From Zoogloea sp041914405 (lineage in GTDB: Bacteria; Pseudomonadota; Gammaproteobacteria; Burkholderiales; Rhodocyclaceae): 64,000 bases of DNA. Both the position numbers and the translations under genes were made by a program. The notes below the pieces were generated by a model that worked only from the letters and a program-made list of their open reading frames with translations, did not search any database and was not told where the DNA came from. Shown here piece after piece: positions 11,558-20,925 of the stretch (within the stretch, counting starts at the first letter, position 1; every line of letters begins with the position of its first letter). Location: contig NZ_JAYSDK010000008.1 in assembly GCF_041914405.1 (NCBI RefSeq), positions 93,463 to 157,462 on the forward strand, in the 5' to 3' direction.

Positions 11558-14182
11558 CTATGCTGCCTTTCGCGCCTTGCGCAACACGCCCGCAAGCGTA
11601 CCAAGCGCATTCAACAACTCGGGCAACGCCCGGTGCACAGAGGGGCCGTCCTGACTCTTGCCGGCCAGCTCCAGACGCTGAGCCACCGCCACGACAGCCT
11701 CCGCATGAAACACCCCCGCAGCCCCCTTGATCGAGTGCGCCAGGTTACGAATGCTTGCAAAATCATCGTTACGCTGCGCCTGCTCGAGCGCCTTGCGGTT
11801 GCGCTCCAGATCGTTGAAGAACAATGCGATCAACTGCTGCAGTGCAGACTCGTCACCATCGAGTAGCTCCAGGGTTGCGGCAAGATTGGCAACCTCGCCA
11901 TCCGCGCCAAGATCGATGCAGGAGCCACTCCCCTCCTCACCCTGAGCCCCACCCTCGCCGCCACCCATGACGCGCTCGATCGTCGCAAACAGCTCAGCGG
12001 GCTTGATGGGCTTCGCAATATAGTCGTCCATGCCCGCCATAAGGCAACGGTCACGATCCCCTTGCATCGCATGCGCCGTCATTGCAACGATCGGAGTGAA
12101 TCGCCACTGGCCGCCAGCAGCCCAGCTGCGCCGAGCCTCCCGCGCCCGAATAGCCTGAGTCGCCTCGAAACCGCCCATCACTGGCATCTGGACATCCATC
12201 AGAATCAGATCGAAATGCCCCCTGTCGAAACACTCGACAGCCTCCATGCCATTCGACGCCAGCGTGACCGAGTAGCCAGCCTTCTCCAGCATTTTGACGG
12301 CCACGGCCTGATTCACCGGATTGTCTTCCACCAGCAGGATGTCGTACGCCCGGCCTGATTGAGTCGCAGACAGAGGAGCCGCCGGCTTGAAGGCCAGGAA
12401 AGGTGTATCCGCAAGCACCCCGCCCTGCAGCGACAAACGCAGCGCGTCCACCAAATCAAACTCCGAGAATGGCTTGATCAGGCGAGCCCCAAGCTTGAAG
12501 TGCTCGCACTTCACCGAGTCACCACGCTGCGCATTGGCGTCCAGCATCATGATCAGCCGGTCCAGACGAGGCCAGCCCTTGATCAGCCTTTCGGCCAGGG
12601 CGTAGCCCCCAGGCGCCGGCATCGCCGCATCCATCAACAGCCAGTCGTATGGCACACCGGCATCTTGGGCGGCCTGCAACTGAGCAAGCAATTCGTCACC
12701 GCCAGCCGCCTCGCTGACCTCCAGCCCCAGAGAGTGCAACTGCGCACCAACGCAATGGCGCAGTGCTTCATTGCCTGCCGCCAGCAAGACACGGCGGCCA
12801 CCAAACGACGGACGCTCCACAACCTCGTGCGAAGCCACATCGACATGCACCGAAAAACTGAAGGTACTACCCCTGCCGATCTCGCTCGACACTGAAATCG
12901 CCCCCCCCATCAACTCGACGATGCGCTTGCAGATCGCCAGCCCCAGGCCCGTTCCGCCATATTTGCGAGTTGTGGATTCGTCAGCCTGGGAAAAGGCCCC
13001 GAAAATAGTGGCGTACTTATCTTCGGCAATCCCGATGCCGGAGTCCCGCACATCAACATCGAGAATCGCATCACCCCCATCAAGCAGCCGGGCGCGCACC
13101 ACAACCTCGACCTCACCCCGATCCGTAAATTTGATCGCATTACCGACGAGATTGGTCAGCACCTGGCGCAGACGGGTAGGGTCGCCAATCAAGGCTGCTG
13201 GCACCTCCGGACTCACGTAGTAGAAGCACTCGATGCCCTTCTGATACGCCCGCAGGGCGAGGGACTTCATGGTGTCGCTCAGCAGACCACGAAGCGAAAA
13301 CTCGACTTGCTCGAGATTCAGCCGTCCCGCCTCGATCTTAGAAAAATCGAGCACATCATTGATGATGCGCAACAGAGAATCCGCCGAACTTTTGACGGTA
13401 TTCAGGTATTCCCGCTGCTCCTCATCAAGCCGAGTATCGAGCGCCAGTTCCGTCATGCCGATGATGCCGTTCATCGGGGTGCGGATTTCATGGCTCATGT
13501 TGGCCAGAAAATCGCTCTTGGCCCGATTGGCAGCCTCAGCCTGCTCCTTGGCATGCAAAAGCTCTAGCTCGGCACTCTTGGCGCGGGTGATATCCCGGTA
13601 GATACCCATCATGCGGGTCCAGCGTCCATTGCGGCCACGCGCACTGGCCCGCCCTTTGACGAGAATCCAGCGCCACTTGGACGCTTTGTCGAGAACGCGG
13701 AACTGCGCCTCGAAGCAATCGAGATCCCCGCGCAAATGAGCCACCACCTGATGGTGTAACAATTCGCGATCATCCGCATGCAGGAGCGGCATCCACGAGG
13801 CAAACTCACCGGACAATTCGGCCGCGTCATAACCGAGCATGGCCTGCCAATGCGTATCCATGACCACTGCAGCGCGGGCAAGATCCCAGTCCCACACCCC
13901 GGCCTCGGTATTCTGCAGCGCGAGACTCAAACGCTCGCGCAGGTCCCGCAACTCGCGCTCCAACCCATCCCGCGACTGCAACAGCTGCGTCAACAGCCCA
14001 AGAATCACCTCCGGCGGCGCCCCCTGAACATCGCCGATCGCCTCGAACCTTCCCGCGGCAGCCCCAGCGGCCACAAAAGCCCTCAGCGCCAGCCCAAGCT
14101 CGGCATCAGAAAGACTCGGAGCGATCGCGGAAACGGTCAAGATAACGACCTCACGAGGACGAACAGAAGTGAGGGCGCCCAC
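11558..14182 (-). CDS. Hybrid sensor histidine kinase/response regulator with HPt domain
   Basis: This is a BarA/ArcB-like multistep phosphorelay kinase of 874 residues. In order: an uncharacterised N-terminal region with a short coiled coil (about 60-90), a PAS domain (about 84-202), HisKA with phospho-acceptor H231 in NMSHEIRTPMNG, HATPase (about 335-450, DSGIGI and GGTGLGLAI), a first receiver (463-585) that keeps D518 but lacks the acidic pair, a canonical second receiver (613-738, D663 in LMDVQMP), and HPt with H816 in AHSIKGAAG. No membrane segment is seen, so it is probably cytoplasmic. The signal and partner regulator are unknown. The GTG start is uncertain; a TTG 42 bases later has a GAGG upstream. 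Confidence 0.93.
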   Translation of the reverse strand: MGALTSVRPREVVILTVSAIAPSLSDAELGLALRAFVAAGAAAGRFEAIGDVQGAPPEVILGLLTQLLQSRDGLERELRDLRERLSLALQNTEAGVWDWDLARAAVVMDTHWQAMLGYDAAELSGEFASWMPLLHADDRELLHHQVVAHLRGDLDCFEAQFRVLDKASKWRWILVKGRASARGRNGRWTRMMGIYRDITRAKSAELELLHAKEQAEAANRAKSDFLANMSHEIRTPMNGIIGMTELALDTRLDEEQREYLNTVKSSADSLLRIINDVLDFSKIEAGRLNLEQVEFSLRGLLSDTMKSLALRAYQKGIECFYYVSPEVPAALIGDPTRLRQVLTNLVGNAIKFTDRGEVEVVVRARLLDGGDAILDVDVRDSGIGIAEDKYATIFGAFSQADESTTRKYGGTGLGLAICKRIVELMGGAISVSSEIGRGSTFSFSVHVDVASHEVVERPSFGGRRVLLAAGNEALRHCVGAQLHSLGLEVSEAAGGDELLAQLQAAQDAGVPYDWLLMDAAMPAPGGYALAERLIKGWPRLDRLIMMLDANAQRGDSVKCEHFKLGARLIKPFSEFDLVDALRLSLQGGVLADTPFLAFKPAAPLSATQSGRAYDILLVEDNPVNQAVAVKMLEKAGYSVTLASNGMEAVECFDRGHFDLILMDVQMPVMGGFEATQAIRAREARRSWAAGGQWRFTPIVAMTAHAMQGDRDRCLMAGMDDYIAKPIKPAELFATIERVMGGGEGGAQGEEGSGSCIDLGADGEVANLAATLELLDGDESALQQLIALFFNDLERNRKALEQAQRNDDFASIRNLAHSIKGAAGVFHAEAVVAVAQRLELAGKSQDGPSVHRALPELLNALGTLAGVLRKARKAA

Positions 14183-14244
14183 CCAAGCCTGGCTACCGAA
14201 AGGATCGGCAGGGCGCCCCGCGACCTGGGCCGCGTTGGACCAGC

Positions 14245-15051
14245 TTACCTCAGACCAAGCACGTCCTGCATGTCGAAAAGCCCAGCCTTTCGCCCGGCGA
14301 TGAAGCGAGCCGCCCGAAGGCTTCCCAGCGCGTAAGGCATACGGCTACCCGACTTGTGGGTGATCTCTATACGCTCACCGATACCGGCGAAAAGCACCGT
14401 ATGGTCACCCACGATATCGCCACCGCGCACCGTCGCGAAACCGATCGTCTGACCATCCCGTTCGCCGGTTACACCCTCGCGCCCATAAACGGCGCAGGAC
14501 TCGAGATCGCGACCGAGTGCCGAAGCAACGACCTCCCCCATGCGCAAGGCGGTACCCGAGGGCGCATCAACCTTGAGTCGATGGTGCGCCTCGATGACCT
14601 CCACGTCATAACCTTCATTAAGAATGCGCGCGGCCACGTCCAACAGCTTGAAGACCGCATTCACGCCGACCGCCATGTTGGGGGCGAAGACCACTGGAAT
14701 GCCCTGCGCCGCAGCGCCGATCGCGGCCTTCTCCTCCGCCGAGAAACCTGTCGTGCCGATCACCATGCCGCAACCAGCGGCCTTGGCCAACTGGAGGTGA
14801 TGCAGCGTGCCCTCCGGCCGGGTGAAATCAATCAGGCAATCCGCCTGTGCCAGCCCGGCCGCCACGTCACTGGTAATGGCTACACCGCACGGAGAACCCA
14901 CCAGATCACCGGCATCCTTGCCGATGAAGGTGCTTTCGGGACGCTCGAAGGCAGCGACCAGCACGGCATCGGCATCCTTGAGGGTTGCCTCGATGAGCAT
15001 CCGCCCCATCCGACCAGAGGCACCAGCAATCGCGATACGAACTTGAGTCAT
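14245..15051 (-). CDS. dapB: 4-hydroxy-tetrahydrodipicolinate reductase
   Basis: DapB reduces the dihydrodipicolinate precursor with NAD(P)H in the lysine/diaminopimelate pathway, supplying cell-wall DAP. The 268-residue protein starts with the nucleotide-binding IAIAGASGRMGRM motif, has GTTGFS near residue 100, and carries the family signature EAHHRLKVDAPSGTAL with the catalytic His-His and Lys. It lies 44 bases downstream of bamE on the same strand; the bamE-dapB pair beside fur is conserved in betaproteobacteria. Confidence 0.98.
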   Translation of the reverse strand: MTQVRIAIAGASGRMGRMLIEATLKDADAVLVAAFERPESTFIGKDAGDLVGSPCGVAITSDVAAGLAQADCLIDFTRPEGTLHHLQLAKAAGCGMVIGTTGFSAEEKAAIGAAAQGIPVVFAPNMAVGVNAVFKLLDVAARILNEGYDVEVIEAHHRLKVDAPSGTALRMGEVVASALGRDLESCAVYGREGVTGERDGQTIGFATVRGGDIVGDHTVLFAGIGERIEITHKSGSRMPYALGSLRAARFIAGRKAGLFDMQDVLGLR

Positions 15052-15095
15052 GAAAAATCCGGAGAAACGTATTAACAGTTAGAGACCCGCCCCAC

Positions 15096-15443
15096 TCAGG
15101 GCTGCGAAGGTGCCTCGCCCGCGCGGACATCCCCCTCCAGGCGCGTCAACTTGCCGTCTTCAAAAATCACGGTCAAACGGCGCTCCTGCAGCCCCCCCTT
15201 GCCCGGCTGAAAACGGTAGATGTAATCCCAACGATCCGCATGAAAGACGTCTGTAACCAGCGGCGTTCCCAGAACGAAACGCACCTGATCCCGCGTCATG
15301 CCCGACTTGAGCTGCGACACCATTTCCTGGGTAACGAAATTGCCCTGCCGGACGTCGATCCTGTAGGGTTTGAAGAAATTGCCGACAGCGGTGCAACCGG
15401 GCAGAACGGCAACCAGCAGGACAGAGAAGAACAGTTTGCGCAT
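15096..15443 (-). CDS. bamE: Outer membrane protein assembly factor BamE (lipoprotein)
   Basis: BamE is a small outer-membrane lipoprotein of the BAM complex that folds beta-barrel proteins. The 115-residue precursor has a signal peptide ending in a lipobox LPGC with lipidated C17. The SmpA/OmlA fold is recognisable in the segments QGNFVTQEMVSQLKSGMT, VRFVLGTPLVTD and DRWDYIYRF. It is divergent from fur (122-base gap), the conserved omlA-fur arrangement known from Pseudomonas and Xanthomonas. Confidence 0.96.
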   Translation of the reverse strand: MRKLFFSVLLVAVLPGCTAVGNFFKPYRIDVRQGNFVTQEMVSQLKSGMTRDQVRFVLGTPLVTDVFHADRWDYIYRFQPGKGGLQERRLTVIFEDGKLTRLEGDVRAGEAPSQP

Positions 15444-15486
15444 GACGTTTCGGGAAGGCGGAACGGACAGCGGCTGGACGGCCGCA

Positions 15487-15515
15487 TTCTCAAGGTTGGT
15501 CTGAAACTATATCAT
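15487..15515 (+). promoter_or_regulatory. Candidate fur promoter
   Basis: TTCTCA (15487-15492, 4 of 6 to the -35 consensus) and TATCAT (15510-15515, 5 of 6 to the -10) are separated by 17 bases, about 50 bases before the fur ATG. No obvious Fur box overlaps it, so autoregulation by Fur is not supported by sequence. Confidence 0.4.
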
Positions 15516-15565
15516 ACGGGGCTGGCCGGACTTTCGGCCGGCGCATCCAAGTTTTCGGGGCACCC

Positions 15566-16018
15566 ATGTCCAGCAATTCGCAGAACCTCAAAAGTATCGG
15601 CCTTAAGGCCACCTTCCCGCGACTCAAGATCCTCGACCTGTTCCAGAAGGTTGAGAATCGACACTTGACAGCGGAAGACGTCTATCGACTGCTGATCGCC
15701 GAAGACATGGACATCGGGCTGGCCACCGTGTACCGCGTGCTCACCCAGTTCGAACAAGCAGGCCTCCTGGAACGCCATTACTTCGAGTCAGGCAAGGCGG
15801 TGTTCGAGCTCAACGAGGGGCACCACCATGACCACCTCGTGTGCCTGCAATGCGGCAAGGTCGAAGAGTTCTTCGATCCGGCCATCGAGGAAAGACAAAA
15901 CCGGATCGCCGAGGAGCGTGGCTTCGTCGTTCGCGAGCACGCGCTCTATCTGTACGCGGACTGCAAGAAAGATCCCTGCCCCAACCGCCCAGGCAGCGGC
16001 CCCGTTTCCAGCACCTGA
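15566..16018 (+). CDS. fur: Ferric uptake regulator Fur
   Basis: Fur is a dimeric Fe(II)-responsive repressor of iron acquisition genes. The 150-residue protein has an N-terminal winged helix (about 1-85, with HLTAEDVYRLL and DIGLATVYRVLTQFE) and a C-terminal dimerisation/metal domain with HHHDHLVCLQCGKVEEF and the late CKKDPC pair. The start is the ATG after CGGGGCACCC. It is divergent from bamE and its stop is 12 bases from the convergent recN stop, leaving no room for a separate terminator. Confidence 0.98.
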   Translation: MSSNSQNLKSIGLKATFPRLKILDLFQKVENRHLTAEDVYRLLIAEDMDIGLATVYRVLTQFEQAGLLERHYFESGKAVFELNEGHHHDHLVCLQCGKVEEFFDPAIEERQNRIAEERGFVVREHALYLYADCKKDPCPNRPGSGPVSST

Positions 16019-16030
16019 GCACCAATCGCC

Positions 16031-17698
16031 TCAACCGGCGCGCGGCAGGCCCAGCATCTCAGCCGCGTGATCGCGGGTGGTATCCGTGATATGGACGCCA
16101 CCCAGCATGCGAGCGATTTCCTCGATACGCTCGCCAGGGCTCAAACACCTGACACGAGAGAGCGTCTCGCCGTCACGCGTATCCTTCGAGATGGTCCATT
16201 GCCAATCAGCCTGAGCAGCCACCTGAGGCAAATGGGTGACGCACATCACCTGGCGGTCGCTACCCAGTTGCTTGAGCAGACGCCCGACGATCTCCGCCAC
16301 CCGCCCCCCGATGCCGACATCGACCTCATCGAAGATCAGCGTCGGCGTAGCCGCACTCCGGCTCGCAATGACCTGGATCGCAAGACCGATCCGCGACAAT
16401 TCACCGCCTGACGCAACCTTGGCGAGGGGCCGTAGGGGCTGGCTGGCATTCGCCGTCACCAGGAACTCCACGGTCTCCAAGCCACTGGCACACCCCTCCT
16501 CCACCGGCCTCACGGCGATTTCGAAACGCGCGCCAGCCATCGCGAGCGACTGCATCGCATCGGTCACCGCCGCAGACAGCGCCTCTGCCACGCGTCGGCG
16601 CTCAGCGGACAAGACCCCGGCCGCGGCCATGAAACGCGCCTTGGCCACGGACTCCTCCCGCGCCAGCGCCTCCGGATCGGCCTGCCGCGTCAGACGCTCA
16701 AGGCGCAGCACGCTATCGGCCATTAGATCGGGTAGAGACTCGGGTGCCACCTTGTGCTTTCGGGCCATGCCGGTCACAGCCTGAATGCGCTGATCGATCT
16801 CCGCCAGGCGCTCGGGGTCCACATCGAGCCTGTCCCGATAGCGGCGCATGGCATGCAGCGCTTCATCAAGCTGAATGCTCGCTCCGCTGAGCAATTCCTG
16901 CACATCGGCAAGCTGCCCATCATGCTCAGCCATGTCAGCGACTCGCGCGAGCAGGCGATCGAGCTGCGACACAACCGCATATTCACTGTCCGCCAGTCCT
17001 TCCAGCACTTCGGCGCTACCGGCAATCAGGCCGGCAGCGTGAGCCAAGCGGGTCTGCTCCTGATTGAGGGTTGCCCACTCCTGCGGATCAAAGGCCAGCT
17101 CACGCAGCTCATTGACCTGCCAGGCCAGCAACTCGCGCTCCCTTTCCGTAGAGAGGGCCCCATGTTCGGCAGCCTCCCGCGCCCTCCGCAAGGCAGACCA
17201 AGCACGATACAACTCGGCGACCTCCTCCGCCTGAGCAGACAGGCCACCATGGGCATCCACCAACTCCAGCTGAGCATCCGCACGCAACAACGCATGATGA
17301 GCGTGCTGACCGTGAATATCCGCCAGCCACTCACCTGCGGCCCGCATCTGGGCCAGCACGACCGGAACACCATTGAGCCAGGTCTTGGAGCGCCCGCCAC
17401 TGTCGATAACCCTGCGCATAAGCACCGAACCGTCACCGGAGTCCAGCTCCTGCTCGATCAGCCAGTCTCGCAATGCCCCGCCTTCGGGCAGCTCGAATTC
17501 CGCGAGTATCTCCGCCTTGGCCTGCCCCGTCCGGACCACCCCGCTCTCGGCCTTGCCACCCAACACAAGGCCCAGGGCATCCAGCAGGATCGATTTGCCC
17601 GCCCCGGTCTCCCCGGTCAACGCACCGAAACCGGCCTCGAAGTCGAGCTCGAGTTGATCGACAATTACAAAGTCGCGAATGGAAAGATGACGCAGCAT
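16031..17698 (-). CDS. recN: DNA repair protein RecN
   Basis: RecN is an SMC-like ATPase that tethers DNA ends during double-strand break repair. The 555-residue protein has Walker A GETGAGKSILLDAL near residue 29, long coiled-coil stretches (about 150-360) typical of the family, the ABC signature-like VASGGELSRIGLAIQ near 430, and Walker B LIFDEVDVGIGG near 455. It is 24 bases downstream of nadK on the same strand, a widely conserved pair. Confidence 0.98.
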   Translation of the reverse strand: MLRHLSIRDFVIVDQLELDFEAGFGALTGETGAGKSILLDALGLVLGGKAESGVVRTGQAKAEILAEFELPEGGALRDWLIEQELDSGDGSVLMRRVIDSGGRSKTWLNGVPVVLAQMRAAGEWLADIHGQHAHHALLRADAQLELVDAHGGLSAQAEEVAELYRAWSALRRAREAAEHGALSTERERELLAWQVNELRELAFDPQEWATLNQEQTRLAHAAGLIAGSAEVLEGLADSEYAVVSQLDRLLARVADMAEHDGQLADVQELLSGASIQLDEALHAMRRYRDRLDVDPERLAEIDQRIQAVTGMARKHKVAPESLPDLMADSVLRLERLTRQADPEALAREESVAKARFMAAAGVLSAERRRVAEALSAAVTDAMQSLAMAGARFEIAVRPVEEGCASGLETVEFLVTANASQPLRPLAKVASGGELSRIGLAIQVIASRSAATPTLIFDEVDVGIGGRVAEIVGRLLKQLGSDRQVMCVTHLPQVAAQADWQWTISKDTRDGETLSRVRCLSPGERIEEIARMLGGVHITDTTRDHAAEMLGLPRAG

Positions 17699-17722
17699 GA
17701 AAACAGAAGGAAATTGAGCGGA

Positions 17723-18607
17723 TCAGCCGTGGCGGGGTGTGGAGCTCCAGTGCAGCTTTTCACGCAGCATCGCAAAATAGCTGTAACCCACCGGATGCAA
17801 CAGGCGAACCCGATGGGGAGAGCGAGTAATCTGCAGCGTGTCGCCCGCGCGCGTGTCGTAGCGCGTCTGCCCGTCAAAATGGACGCGGGAATCGTGCGGC
17901 GGCAACAGCACAATCTCGATACGGCAGCGGTCCGGCAACGTGATCGGACGTGCGGTCAACGCGTGCGGACACATGGGCACCAGCGCGATGCCATCCACGC
18001 TCGGATGAAGTATGGGGCCATTGGCCGACAGGGCGTAGGCAGTCGAGCCGGTCGGCGTCGAAATGATCATGCCGTCGGAACGCTGGGTGTAGACGAACTC
18101 TCCGTCGATGCGCAGATCGAACTCGATCATGCGACCAAGATCACCCTTGTTCACAACCACATCATTGAGCGCCAGCGTATGAAACACACGCTTTCCGTTA
18201 CGGAGCACCTCGGCGTCGAGCAATACCCGGCTTTCCTCCGAGTACCGCCCCTCGAGCACCTCGCTGATCTTTTCCAGCGCCACCTCGCGGGATATGTCGG
18301 TCAGGAAACCGAGTCGCCCCTGATTGACCCCGACCAGCGGCACCTCATACTCGGCCAGCCGGCATGCACTATTGAGAAGTGTGCCATCGCCCCCAAGTAC
18401 GATCGCAAGGTCGGCCTGGACACCGATTTCTTCGTAGCTAGCGACGGAAAAACCCGCCGTCAGCCCCGTGGAGCTCGCCGTGCCCTGCTCGATCAGCACC
18501 TGGAGCCCCAGGCCTCGCAAATGATTGGCCAGCCGAAGCACCGCTTCAGCCACCTCGGGGGTCTGATACTTGCCGATCAGCGCAATCGTCTTGAACTCAC
18601 AGGTCAT
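17723..18607 (-). CDS. nadK: NAD kinase
   Basis: NadK phosphorylates NAD to NADP. I start it at the ATG giving MTCEFKTIALIGKYQTP (294 residues, normal length); upstream in-frame codons encode a basic stretch without family similarity. The hallmark GGDGTLLN motif lies near residue 72, NQGRLGFLTD near 100, and the conserved GSTAYALSANGPILHP near 185-200. It is cotranscribed with recN and divergent from hrcA. Confidence 0.97.
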   Translation of the reverse strand: MTCEFKTIALIGKYQTPEVAEAVLRLANHLRGLGLQVLIEQGTASSTGLTAGFSVASYEEIGVQADLAIVLGGDGTLLNSACRLAEYEVPLVGVNQGRLGFLTDISREVALEKISEVLEGRYSEESRVLLDAEVLRNGKRVFHTLALNDVVVNKGDLGRMIEFDLRIDGEFVYTQRSDGMIISTPTGSTAYALSANGPILHPSVDGIALVPMCPHALTARPITLPDRCRIEIVLLPPHDSRVHFDGQTRYDTRAGDTLQITRSPHRVRLLHPVGYSYFAMLREKLHWSSTPRHG

Positions 18608-18623
18608 GGACCGATTAAACCAC

Positions 18624-18651
18624 ATTATTCGCGAACGTCGCAGGCGGCCAA
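18624..18651 (-). promoter_or_regulatory. Candidate nadK-recN promoter
   Basis: AATAAT (-10, 5 of 6) lies on the minus strand 16 bases after TTGGCC (-35, 4 of 6), 16 bases before the nadK ATG. The 131-base nadK/hrcA intergenic region must hold both divergent promoters; no clear hrcA promoter was identified, and no CIRCE palindrome is visible. Confidence 0.35.
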
Positions 18652-18738
18652 GACAAAACAGAACCAACCGGCACCATTCATGCTTCTCATGAGCGCGTCC
18701 CTTCCTTAGAATCCCTGCGTCTCTCCGAGTCTTCCACC

Positions 18739-19767
18739 ATGACCAGCCTCGATCAACGTTCGCAAATCCTCCTCAAGACCCTGGTGGAGCACTACATCGC
18801 CGACGGCCAGCCGGTCGGCTCGCGTGCTCTGTCGCGGCATTCCGGCCTCAAGCTGTCCCCTGCGACGGTGCGCAACGTGATGTCGGACCTGGAAGAGCTC
18901 GGCTTCATCACCAGCCCGCACACCTCCGCCGGCCGGGTGCCCACGGCAAGGGGCTATCGTTTCTTCGTGGACAGCCTGCTCACCGTGCAGCCCATCGATT
19001 TGGGCCAGATGCAGGAGATCAAGGGCCAGATCCAGCCCGGCGAACCGCAGCGGGTCATCAACGCAGCGTCCCAACTGCTGTCCGGCCTCACTCACTTTGC
19101 CGGCGTCGTGATCTCTCCGAAGCAGGACGCCATCAAGATCCGCCAGATCGAATTCGTCAGCCTGTCGGAAACCCGGGTTTTGCTGATCCTCGTCACCACC
19201 GGTGGCGACGTCCAGAACCGTATCCTGTTCACCAAGCGCCAATACAGTGCGGCCGAGCTGGTCACTGCCGCCAACTACCTGAACCAGCACTTCGCCGGCC
19301 TGGCATTCCCGGAAATCCGCACCCGGATCCAGGACGAACTCAAGCAGCTGCGCTCCGACATGACCGACCTGATGAGCGCTGCCGTCGAGGCCGGCAGTGA
19401 AGCGCTGGAGGAAACCCAAAGCACCTACGTGATCTCCGGCGAAACCAACCTGCTCGACGCCGAAGACCTGTCCTCAAACATGGCCCGCCTGCGCGAACTC
19501 TTCAAGCTGTTCGAGCAAAAAACCGGCCTAATGCAACTCCTCGACATCTCCAACCGGGCCCAGGGCGTGCAGATCTTCATCGGCGGAGAGAGCGGACTGA
19601 GCCCCCTCGACGACTGCAGCGTCATCACCGCACCCTATGAAGTGGACGGCCAGCTTGTTGGCTCCGTCGGCGTCATCGGCCCCACCCGCATGGCCTACGA
19701 ACGAGTGATCCCCATCGTGGACGTCACTGCCCGCCTGCTAACCAGCGCCCTTTCGGGCCACAACTGA
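18739..19767 (+). CDS. hrcA: Heat-inducible transcription repressor HrcA
   Basis: HrcA represses chaperone genes by binding CIRCE operators and responds to GroEL availability. The 342-residue protein has an N-terminal winged helix (LDQRSQILLKTLVEHYIADGQPVGSRAL, then SPATVRNVMSDLEELGFI and SPHTSAGRVPTARGYRFFVD), followed by a GAF-like and dimerisation region ending in IGPTRMAYERVIPIV. Its neighbours hemH and nadK are the usual ones. The nearby grpE-dnaK-dnaJ operon has a sigma-32 promoter but no visible CIRCE, so the HrcA targets are probably elsewhere, for example groESL. Confidence 0.97.
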   Translation: MTSLDQRSQILLKTLVEHYIADGQPVGSRALSRHSGLKLSPATVRNVMSDLEELGFITSPHTSAGRVPTARGYRFFVDSLLTVQPIDLGQMQEIKGQIQPGEPQRVINAASQLLSGLTHFAGVVISPKQDAIKIRQIEFVSLSETRVLLILVTTGGDVQNRILFTKRQYSAAELVTAANYLNQHFAGLAFPEIRTRIQDELKQLRSDMTDLMSAAVEAGSEALEETQSTYVISGETNLLDAEDLSSNMARLRELFKLFEQKTGLMQLLDISNRAQGVQIFIGGESGLSPLDDCSVITAPYEVDGQLVGSVGVIGPTRMAYERVIPIVDVTARLLTSALSGHN

Positions 19768-19778
19768 CGAAAGACGCT

Positions 19779-20879
19779 ATGTCCCGCTACTGGCAGGAGC
19801 CAGCCTACACCCACGGCCAGGCGCCCCGCACCGGCATCCTTCTGGTCAATCTCGGCACCCCCGCTGCGGCCACACCGGAAGCACTTCGCCCCTATCTGAA
19901 GCAGTTCCTGTCAGACCCGCGGGTCGTCGAGATTCCGCGCCTCATCTGGTGGCCGATCCTCAATGGCATCATCCTCCGGACCCGCCCCGCCAAGTCTGCC
20001 GCCAAGTACGCCAGCGTGTGGACCGACGACGGCTCGCCGCTCAAGGTGCACACCGAAAAGCAGGCGAAGCTGCTGGCCGGCTTCCTGACCCATGCCGGCC
20101 AGCCCGACCTGCGCGTGAACTGGGCCATGCGCTATGGCCAGCCGTCCATCCGCCAGCAACTGGATGCGATGCGGAGCGCCGGCTGCACCCGCATTTTGGT
20201 CGTTCCGCTCTACCCGCAGTTTGCCGCCAGCACGACCGCAACCGTCATCGACGAGGTGGCCGACTGCCTGCGCCACTGGCGCAACCTCCCCGAAATCCGC
20301 TACGTGCGCAGCTTTGGCGACGACCCAGACTATATTTCCGCGTTGGCGCAATCGGTGCGGGATCACTGGAAGAAGGAAGGCCAGGCCGACAAGCTGGTTC
20401 TCAGCTTCCACGGCATCCCGCGTCGCTCACTAGACCTAGGCGACCCCTACCACTGCGAGTGCCACAAAACAGCTCGCCTGCTGCGGGAAGCACTACAACT
20501 TCCCGAGGAGCGCGTGTTCGTCAGCTTCCAATCCCGCTTCGGCAAGGCAGAATGGCTCACACCCTACACCCAGCCGACGCTTGAGCAGCTGGCACGCGAC
20601 AACCGTGCCTCATCGGTAGACGTCATGTGCCCGGGCTTCGTCTCCGACTGCCTGGAGACGCTGGAAGAAATCAACATGGAGTGTCGCGAAGCCTTCCTCC
20701 ATGCCGGAGGCCAGCGCTTCAGCTATATCCCGTGCCTCAATGAACGGCAGGACTGGATCGAAGCGCTAACCCGCCTGAGTCTCCGCCACCTGGGCAACTG
20801 GCTCGACGATGGTCATCCAACCAACGATGAATTGGCCCGCCAGGCTGCACGGGCCCGCGCCGCAGGGGCGCTCGCGTGA
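19779..20879 (+). CDS. hemH: Ferrochelatase
   Basis: HemH inserts Fe(II) into protoporphyrin IX, the last step of protohaem synthesis, at the cytoplasmic membrane face. The 366-residue protein has LLVNLGTP near the N-terminus, the catalytic-His motif LSFHGIPRRSLDLGDPY near residue 207, and the C-terminal CPGFVSDCLETLEEI signature. It starts 11 bases after hrcA and is probably cotranscribed with it. Confidence 0.98.
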   Translation: MSRYWQEPAYTHGQAPRTGILLVNLGTPAAATPEALRPYLKQFLSDPRVVEIPRLIWWPILNGIILRTRPAKSAAKYASVWTDDGSPLKVHTEKQAKLLAGFLTHAGQPDLRVNWAMRYGQPSIRQQLDAMRSAGCTRILVVPLYPQFAASTTATVIDEVADCLRHWRNLPEIRYVRSFGDDPDYISALAQSVRDHWKKEGQADKLVLSFHGIPRRSLDLGDPYHCECHKTARLLREALQLPEERVFVSFQSRFGKAEWLTPYTQPTLEQLARDNRASSVDVMCPGFVSDCLETLEEINMECREAFLHAGGQRFSYIPCLNERQDWIEALTRLSLRHLGNWLDDGHPTNDELARQAARARAAGALA

Positions 20880-20925
20880 TAGGCAAGAGCGCAGCGCCTG
20901 CGACCAGCCCGCCGGCGGAGGTGAC

